Origin: Cystobacter fuscus DSM 2262
Lineage (GTDB): Bacteria > Myxococcota > Myxococcia > Myxococcales > Myxococcaceae
NCBI RefSeq assembly: GCF_000335475.2
Contig: NZ_ANAH02000010.1
Span: forward strand, 186,001 to 250,000
Direction: 5' to 3'
Length of the DNA: 64,000 nucleotides
Below, piece after piece: positions 58,517 through 64,000 of the stretch. Positions within the stretch are counted from its first letter, which is position 1. Every line of letters starts with the position of its first letter. The notes beneath the pieces were generated by a model. It had not been told where the DNA came from. It did not search any database and saw only the letters and a list, made by a program, of their open reading frames with translations. The position numbers and the translations under genes were made by a program.

Positions 58517-61174
58517 GTGTCACGGTATTTGTCTTCGTTCATTGTCGCGTCGATGGCGGTGGGGGCTGCCTGCGAGCCCGTGCGGCCCGTGTCGCCCTCC
58601 GGCGTCGTGTCATCCGCCTCGCCCGAGGTGCGGCTGCTGAAGGAGCCCGCGCGGGTGACGGCCCTCGCGGTGCCGGCTTCCCCGGACGGGTGTCTGTCCA
58701 TCTCCTATACCCTCCAGCAGCCGGATGGGGAGCGCGCCGATGTCGTCGTGGAGGTGGACGCGCAGGGGGATGGCTCCTTCCAGCGCGTCACCCAGGCGGG
58801 CTCCACGGACCACGAGGGGCTGCTCGCGCGCGCCACCTCGCCCGAGGGCGTGGCCCACCGCTTCCTGTGGAATCGCGCCGTGGACGTGCGCGCGGCCACC
58901 TCGGTGAACGTGCGCGTGAGTGCCCAGGTGCCGGGCGCCGCGCTGGACTCGAGGACCGTGGCGCTGGCCCTGCCCGCCCCCGGCCGTGGCTGTGACGTGT
59001 GGATGGACAGCAGCCGAGTCACCAGCATGCAGAAGGACATGCCCCGCCTGGCGACCTCGGGCGACTTCGATCGGGATGGCAAGCTGGATCTGATCCTCGT
59101 CATGGATTACGGCCCCATGCTGATGATGAAGGGGCTGGGTAACGGAGGCTTCCTGCCCGCCGTCCCGCTCGTACTCGGCTTCAACCTGCCCGATGACGCC
59201 CCGCCTGTCGCCGCGGACCTGGACGGGGACGGCGTGTTGGATCTGCTCTGGACGAGGAGCTATGAGCAGATCCTGTTCGTGGCGCGGGGACTCGGAGATG
59301 GTTCGTTCGCCCCCGTGATCCAATACGGTGTGCAGGCGGGTATGCAGGCTGGCTTGTTGTCCGCTGGCGGCAAGTCGAGCCTCGTCGTCGCCGACTTCGA
59401 CGGCAACGGCAGTCCCGACGTGGCCCTGAAGAAGGGATACAGCAGCCTGGTTCTCTTCTTGAACCAGGGCGATGGGACTTTGAGTGCCGTCCTGCCCCCG
59501 GGGACCTACTGGCCTTTCACGAGCAGGCTCGCCACGGCCGACCTCGATGAGGATGGCCATCAGGACCTGGTGGCCACGAGTTATGGCAGGCCCTTCGTCG
59601 TGCTGTTGTCCAACGGGGATGGCACCTTCCGCACCCAGCAGCAGACGGGGGATGTCTGGATGCTGGACTCGGCACTGAGGGACTTCGACGAGGATGGTCA
59701 CGTGGACCAGGTCATCGCCGTGCCTGGGTCCTCCACCACCGAGCTGCGCCTGCGCCGGGGCAACGGCCAGGGCGGATTCTCCGCGGCGGCGCTCGTGGCT
59801 TCGGTCCCGGGCGCTCCCAACCCCTCGGGCCCGACCCTCCTGGAGGCGGACGATCTGGACGGTGATGGCCACCTGGACCTCGCGGTGACGATCGAGCAGG
59901 AGCAGAACGCCGGTCGCGAAGTGCGCAACACGCTCAACCTGGTGAAGGGGCTGGGAGATGGCACCTTCGCGCCGGTCGTGCGGCTGCCCTCGGGGCGCAG
60001 GCCCTCCTTCGTCACCACCGGCGACTTCGATGGGAATGGTGTGTCCGACGTGGTGACGCTGCAGTGGGAAACCAAGGACGTGCGCGTGTGGCTCGGTGGC
60101 CCGGGGCGGACGACCCGGACGCTGCCCATCGGGTCCGAGGGCCTCTCCGCTGTCGGAGATTTCAACGGCGATGGGTGGACGGATGTCATCTCCACCACGG
60201 GGTACTCGACGACGCAGGTGAAGATGAGCCTCGGGGGCCCAGGAGGCCTGTCCAACCCCGGGCTCGTCACCACGTTGAATTCCGCCACTGTCGCGTTGCA
60301 GGTGGTCCACGTGGATGTGGGGACGACGCTAGACGTGGTGCTGTATTCCTCTTCTGGACTCGTGCAGCTCCTGCTGGGCAATGGTGACGGCACCCTGCGT
60401 CCCGCCGTCGCGCTCCCACTGGGATCGCTCGTGGAGCATGTGGAATCCGGCGACGTGAACGGGGATGGCAAACCAGACCTCGTCTTCATCGCCGGGCGCG
60501 AGGCCTCCTCCGGCAGGGAAGCGCGTCTGTTGATCGGCCGGGGAGATGGAACCTTCGAGCCGCCCGTGTCCCTGGCGACCGGGAGCCTGCTGCGGCAGGC
60601 GGTGCTGGCGGACCTGGACCGTGACGGCAAGCTGGATGTGATGGTGCTGCGGTCCGGGACCGGCGTGGGCGCGGAGGTGCTGATGGGCAGGGGTGATGGC
60701 ACCTTCACGCCTGGACCCGGGCTGTCGCTCGGAGACGATGCCATGACGGGCCAGCTACGCCTGGCGGATCTGGATCAGGACGGAGTCCTGGATGCCGTGT
60801 ACTGCCGCGATGTCTACGAGCAACCCAAAGTGAAGTACTCCCTCCAGGTGTTGAAGGGCACGGGCACCGGGGAGTTCACCCGCCTGGGCTCCTACTCCAC
60901 GCAAGGCAACTGCACGACCCTGACCCTGGCGGATGTCGATGCGGATGGATGGTGGGACGTGTTGTCTTCCAACCTCAACGCTGGCTCCGTCTCCGTGCTG
61001 CGGGGCGTGGGCCAGGGCGTGCTCGCTCCGGATCAGTGCTTCGGGTCCTATGACTCCGACAGCTCCTATGACACTCCACATCTCTCGGTGCTGGACGCGA
61101 ACGGGGATGGCCGGCTGGACCTTCTGAGTGGGACCGGCCTCCTCGGGAGGAACGCGCTGCTGCTCCAGCGCTGA
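58517..61174 (+). CDS. FG-GAP / VCBS repeat lipoprotein
   Basis: An 885-residue protein. GTG 58517 is chosen because a GGGGGGG tract lies 6 bases upstream and a lipoprotein signal follows (VSRYLSSFIVASMAVGAAC, lipobox GAAC). An N-terminal domain with two cysteines is followed by about 13 FG-GAP units, each with a calcium-binding DxDxDGxxD loop (DFDRDGKLDL, DLDGDGVLDL, DFDGNGSPDV, DVNGDGKPDL, DANGDGRLDL and so on). This is an integrin-alpha-like propeller, probably two propellers side by side, on the cell surface, binding Ca2+. Ligand unknown. Confidence 0.92.
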   Translation: MSRYLSSFIVASMAVGAACEPVRPVSPSGVVSSASPEVRLLKEPARVTALAVPASPDGCLSISYTLQQPDGERADVVVEVDAQGDGSFQRVTQAGSTDHEGLLARATSPEGVAHRFLWNRAVDVRAATSVNVRVSAQVPGAALDSRTVALALPAPGRGCDVWMDSSRVTSMQKDMPRLATSGDFDRDGKLDLILVMDYGPMLMMKGLGNGGFLPAVPLVLGFNLPDDAPPVAADLDGDGVLDLLWTRSYEQILFVARGLGDGSFAPVIQYGVQAGMQAGLLSAGGKSSLVVADFDGNGSPDVALKKGYSSLVLFLNQGDGTLSAVLPPGTYWPFTSRLATADLDEDGHQDLVATSYGRPFVVLLSNGDGTFRTQQQTGDVWMLDSALRDFDEDGHVDQVIAVPGSSTTELRLRRGNGQGGFSAAALVASVPGAPNPSGPTLLEADDLDGDGHLDLAVTIEQEQNAGREVRNTLNLVKGLGDGTFAPVVRLPSGRRPSFVTTGDFDGNGVSDVVTLQWETKDVRVWLGGPGRTTRTLPIGSEGLSAVGDFNGDGWTDVISTTGYSTTQVKMSLGGPGGLSNPGLVTTLNSATVALQVVHVDVGTTLDVVLYSSSGLVQLLLGNGDGTLRPAVALPLGSLVEHVESGDVNGDGKPDLVFIAGREASSGREARLLIGRGDGTFEPPVSLATGSLLRQAVLADLDRDGKLDVMVLRSGTGVGAEVLMGRGDGTFTPGPGLSLGDDAMTGQLRLADLDQDGVLDAVYCRDVYEQPKVKYSLQVLKGTGTGEFTRLGSYSTQGNCTTLTLADVDADGWWDVLSSNLNAGSVSVLRGVGQGVLAPDQCFGSYDSDSSYDTPHLSVLDANGDGRLDLLSGTGLLGRNALLLQR

Positions 61175-61199
61175 GCAGTTCCCTCCCGATTCGGTGGGC

Positions 61200-61217
61200 G
61201 ACACGGGCCTCCGTGTC
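61200..61217. terminator. Hairpin between convergent FG-GAP and sigma factor genes
   Basis: GACACGG / CCGTGTC with a GCCT loop, nested inside a wider inverted repeat GAGCAGT (61173-61179) / ACTGCTC (61245-61251). Confidence 0.55.
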
Positions 61218-61249
61218 CGCTCACCGCCCGGAAGGTCCAGGCGGACTGC

Positions 61250-62197
61250 TCACGCCGAGGTGGGCAGTCCCGCCAGCTTGCGGCTCGCCTGGATGGAGTG
61301 CAGCACCCGCACCCGTCCGTCCTCGCCGATGTCCAGGCGGACGACCACCCGCGTGGGGCGGCCGGGAGCGGGCTGCTTCCAGCGGGCCACCAGCGCGGGC
61401 AGCCCGTTGATCATCCGCACCTCCAGCGCGTCCGCCACGCCGCCCAGCTCGTGCAGCCGCCGGTAGAAGAGCGCCACGCGCTTGACTCCCACCACGGGCA
61501 CCCGCGCCGCGAACGTCTCGCCACCCCCGTCCGACAACGCCCGCACGGGCTCGGCCAGCAGCGCCTCGGCCGCCGCCACGTCCCCCGACACCAGCGCCCC
61601 CAGGAAGTCCTCCAGCGCCCGCCGGGTCCGCTCCTGGAGCTCGCGCGTGGGCACGCACCGCTCCCGGTCATACGCCGCCATCACCGCCCGCGCCCGGTGG
61701 TGCGTCACCTTCACGTTCGTCTCGCTCATCCTCAAGCACCCGGCCACCTCGCGCACCGGGTAGTCGAAGACGTCGCGCAGCAGCAGCACCGCGCGCTGCC
61801 GCGGCGTGAGCGCCTCGAGCGCCAGCAGGAACGCGAACGTCACGCTCTCCAACAGCTCGTAGCGGCCCTCGGTCGTGCCGCCTCCGGGCAGGTGCGCCTC
61901 CACCGACGCCACCGCCTCCTCCCCCGTCTCCACCGGCGAGGGCAGCCACGGCCCCACGTAGCCCTCGCGCTTGCGCCGCCGCAGCCTGTCCCTCGCGAGG
62001 TTCATCGCCACGCGCGTGAGCCAGGGGCGCAACTCCTCGGAGCGCTCCGGCGGCGTCGCGAGCGCCCGCGCGTACGTCTCCTGCACCAGCTCGTCCGCGT
62101 CCGCCGCGACGCCCGTCATCCGGTAGCACAGCCCCCACAGGAAGCGCTCGTGCTCCCGCGCCGCGTGCTCCAGCGCCTCGTGGCCCACGGACGTCAT
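61250..62197 (-). CDS. ECF41-family RNA polymerase sigma factor
   Basis: A 315-residue sigma factor. Region 2 (ELVQETYARALATP, WLTRVAMNLARDRLRRRK) and region 4 (LTPRQRAVLLLRDVFDYPVREVAG, TNVKVTHHRARAVM) are followed by a ~100-residue SnoaL-like C-terminal domain. The two ECF41 hallmarks are visible: WLPSP in the linker (WLPEP in the consensus) and SDGGGETFAARVP (DGGG). In this group the extra domain tunes activity instead of a separate anti-sigma factor. ATG 62197 overlaps the oxidoreductase stop by 4 bp, so both are one operon. Confidence 0.92.
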   Translation of the reverse strand: MTSVGHEALEHAAREHERFLWGLCYRMTGVAADADELVQETYARALATPPERSEELRPWLTRVAMNLARDRLRRRKREGYVGPWLPSPVETGEEAVASVEAHLPGGGTTEGRYELLESVTFAFLLALEALTPRQRAVLLLRDVFDYPVREVAGCLRMSETNVKVTHHRARAVMAAYDRERCVPTRELQERTRRALEDFLGALVSGDVAAAEALLAEPVRALSDGGGETFAARVPVVGVKRVALFYRRLHELGGVADALEVRMINGLPALVARWKQPAPGRPTRVVVRLDIGEDGRVRVLHSIQASRKLAGLPTSA

Positions 62198-63489
62198 GCC
62201 GCGCGGGCTCCCACGCGGCTGCCTGACCACGCGCGCGCCACCGCCTCGGCGCTGGAGAGCGAGGCATCCACCAGCATTCCCTCGGTCCCCACCCAGTCCC
62301 CCACGAGGCCCAGCCCCTGGAGGTGCTCCACCACCGGCCGGGGCCGCCCCGCGAGGCCCTCGGCCTTCGTCGGCAGCGCATGCATCACCGTCAGCCCCGG
62401 CAGGAACCGCCGCGTCACCACGTGCTGCCTCCAGCCCGGCTGCAACAGGTCCAGCACGCCCTCGAGTTCCGGCTCGCTCGCCTCCGCGTCGCGCTCCCCG
62501 AGGTACTTGGCCACGTGCACGAGCGCTCCTCCCTCCGGGGCCACCCGCGCCCACGCCGAGTGCACCGAGGCATACCACGGCCGATCCACCCCGAACGCCG
62601 TCAGCGCCCCGGGCCTCGGCAGCCGCGACAGCCCTACTTCCAGCGAGGCCGCCTTCACTGGCACCGCCTTCGCCGCCCAGCCCGCCGCCACCGCGTCCCC
62701 CGGCAGGAGCGCCGCCACCTCATGAGGTCCCGCCGCCAGTACCACCGACTCGGCTGCCCACTCCGTTCCATCCGCCAGCCGCACGCCGCGCACCCGGGGG
62801 CGCCCGCCTCCCTCCTCGCGCGTCACCTCTTCCACTCGCGCCGACAGCACCCGCTCCACTCCCGCCGCGTCCGCGAGCGTGCTCAGTCCGCGCACCATCT
62901 CGACCCAGCCCCCATCGAGGTAGCGCACGCCCTGAGTCAACGCCGCCTGGTGTTGCGCCACCGCCGCGTCCGCGCCCAGGAGCGCCAGATCCGCGCAGTA
63001 CGTCGACAACCGGAAGAGCATCGCCACCGGAGCGCGCACCTCGTCGCGAGACACGTTCGCGCGCAGCCATTCCTCCAGGCTCATGCCCCTGAGCGTCGAG
63101 GCGTCCATGCGACTCAATCTCGCCATCACCCGGGCGAACTCCAGCTTGCCCGCCGTGCTCAGCAGATCCGTGGTCAGCAGCGACACGAGCCCCGAGGGGA
63201 GGGTGTACAGCCGACCTCCGCGCAGCGCGAAGCCTCCCTCACCGCGAGGCCCTCGGCCCTTGAGCTCCAGGCCCAACTGTCCGAGTACTCGCGCCGCCGC
63301 TCCGGCCAGGTAGAGCGCGTGGGGGCCCAGGTTGAGGTGGTAGCCCTCTTGAAGCGTGGTGTGCGCCCGGCCGCCGAGGTGCCTGGCCTTCTCGAACAGC
63401 ACCACCCGCCGGCCTCCCCGTGCCAGCAGCGTCGCCACCGCCAGGCCTCCCAGCCCTCCGCCCACCACCGCCACGTCCGTCGTCTTCAT
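62194..63489 (-). CDS. FAD-dependent oxidoreductase (amine oxidase / phytoene-desaturase-like)
   Basis: A 431-residue flavoprotein. Dinucleotide motif VVGGGLGGLAVATLLARGG at the N-terminus, then FEKARHLGGRAHTT, and a C-terminal FAD motif GLVGDWVGTEGMLVDASLSSAEAVA. The fold is that of amine oxidases and carotenoid desaturases, soluble and membrane-associated forms alike. It is translated just before, and overlaps, the ECF41 sigma gene; ECF41 factors are typically found next to genes for oxidoreductases or carboxymuconolactone decarboxylases that they control. Substrate unknown. Confidence 0.88.
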   Translation of the reverse strand: MKTTDVAVVGGGLGGLAVATLLARGGRRVVLFEKARHLGGRAHTTLQEGYHLNLGPHALYLAGAAARVLGQLGLELKGRGPRGEGGFALRGGRLYTLPSGLVSLLTTDLLSTAGKLEFARVMARLSRMDASTLRGMSLEEWLRANVSRDEVRAPVAMLFRLSTYCADLALLGADAAVAQHQAALTQGVRYLDGGWVEMVRGLSTLADAAGVERVLSARVEEVTREEGGGRPRVRGVRLADGTEWAAESVVLAAGPHEVAALLPGDAVAAGWAAKAVPVKAASLEVGLSRLPRPGALTAFGVDRPWYASVHSAWARVAPEGGALVHVAKYLGERDAEASEPELEGVLDLLQPGWRQHVVTRRFLPGLTVMHALPTKAEGLAGRPRPVVEHLQGLGLVGDWVGTEGMLVDASLSSAEAVARAWSGSRVGARAA

Positions 63490-63630
63490 GGTCTCGCTCC
63501 CTTTCGAGCCCCGTGCTTGGGGCTCTCGGCGGGACCACGAAATGGGCCTTCAAAAGGTTACGGAGACTTGGACCTCCCGTCAGGACAGGGGGTGGTAGGG
63601 GGTCGGTGGGCCTCTTCCTCCTTCACCACC

Positions 63631-64000
63631 ATGATCCCTCCTCGGACGCAGACCCTGTACCGGCCCGTGGGCCTTCTCGAACTGGAGCTCATCCTCGACG
63701 CGGGCTCGCGGGCGTTTCCGCCGCGCCTGCCGGAGCAGCCCATCTTCTACCCGGTCCTCAACGCCGGGTACGCCGAGCAGATCGCTCGCGACTGGAACCC
63801 TCCCGACGTGCGCTCGGGCTTCGCCGGGTACGTCACCTCGTTCGAGGTGGAGGCCGACTACCTGCGCGCCTTCGACGTGAAGGTGGTGGGCGACTCGCGC
63901 CATCAGGAGTTGTGGGTTCCCTCCGGGGAACTGGCTGCGTTCAACGCCCATCTGGCCTCGCTCATCCAGGTGAGCGCCGTCTGGTTCGGAGCCAGCTACA
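63631..64000 (+). CDS. Conserved protein, 5' part (3' truncated by window)
   Basis: An open frame of 123 codons from ATG 63631 to the window end without a stop. The sequence (PPRTQTLYRPVGLLELELIL, FPPRLPEQPIFYPVLNAGYAEQIARDWN, GFAGYVTSFEVEADYL, HQELWVPSGELAAFN) has strong coding character. I recall it as a family often labelled ADP-ribosylation/crystallin J1, although that label is loose and its function is unproven. The 5' end also occurs as a relic at 58376. Confidence 0.85.
   Translation, partial: MIPPRTQTLYRPVGLLELELILDAGSRAFPPRLPEQPIFYPVLNAGYAEQIARDWNPPDVRSGFAGYVTSFEVEADYLRAFDVKVVGDSRHQELWVPSGELAAFNAHLASLIQVSAVWFGASY

Overview
The window is high-GC DNA that looks myxobacterial, most likely from the Cystobacterineae (Cystobacter/Archangium/Stigmatella-like). 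The reasons are: many outer-membrane lipoproteins, an AgmX/PglI-type C-terminal domain protein, an ECF sigma/anti-sigma pair of the Myxococcus RpoE1 kind, lipoprotein polymorphic toxins, sigma-54-like promoters, and large secreted repeat proteins. No rRNA, tRNA, CRISPR array, transposase or integrase gene was seen. The species assignment is inference.

Left part (1-16.7 kb): the 3' end of hemF, a single-pass membrane protein, a proline/glycine-rich repeat protein with a C-terminal anchor, an ECF sigma factor with its zinc-binding anti-sigma factor and a secreted protein, a small conserved protein behind a sigma-54-like promoter, an outer-membrane barrel, a GT-C-type membrane glycosyltransferase, a CPA1 antiporter with a TrkA/cNMP regulatory protein, a secreted protein, a thiolase with a TetR regulator, a lipoprotein, and a Gly-rich transglutaminase-like protein behind a second sigma-54-like promoter.

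Repeat island (17.7-25.65 kb): a leftward beta-propeller gene and two leftward RCC1-repeat lipoproteins (14 and 12 blades, built of about 150-bp DNA repeats). Between the RCC1 genes lies a decayed second copy of the propeller gene. The stretch is bounded by a perfect 91-bp direct repeat equal to the 3' end of the EamA transporter gene, as if a unit had been inserted or duplicated at the end of that gene.

Housekeeping and signalling (25.6-37.6 kb): the EamA (YedA-like) exporter, hrcA, a diacylglycerol-kinase-type lipid kinase, a HAD phosphatase, two lipoproteins, then a likely five-gene operon: M50 membrane protease, zinc-ribbon membrane protein, RegB/RegA redox two-component system (quinone motif and redox cysteine both visible), and a multi-PAS histidine kinase.

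Purine catabolism (37.6-44.2 kb): a tightly overlapping leftward operon runs from a flavin monooxygenase (candidate urate hydroxylase) through allantoinase, allantoicase, OHCU decarboxylase, HIU hydrolase and an aldolase-like protein, ending with glutathione peroxidase. With the flavoprotein as urate oxidase it would take urate to ureidoglycolate plus urea.

Toxin locus (44.3-49.25 kb): a tandem duplication of a lipoprotein toxin (Tox-REase-5 tip) with an Imm52 immunity gene. One toxin is intact; the other carries a one-base frameshift. The layout resembles SitA-type toxins passed by outer-membrane exchange.

Right part (49.4-64 kb): a CBM3-GH16-like secreted glucanase, an AgmX/PglI-domain protein, a split LigD polymerase / ATP-dependent ligase pair flanked by a 66-bp direct repeat, an F420-type NADP oxidoreductase, a GH114-type secreted protein, a BNR-repeat protein, an FG-GAP lipoprotein, an ECF41 sigma factor overlapping an FAD oxidoreductase, and the start of a conserved protein whose 5' end also occurs as a relic 5.3 kb upstream.
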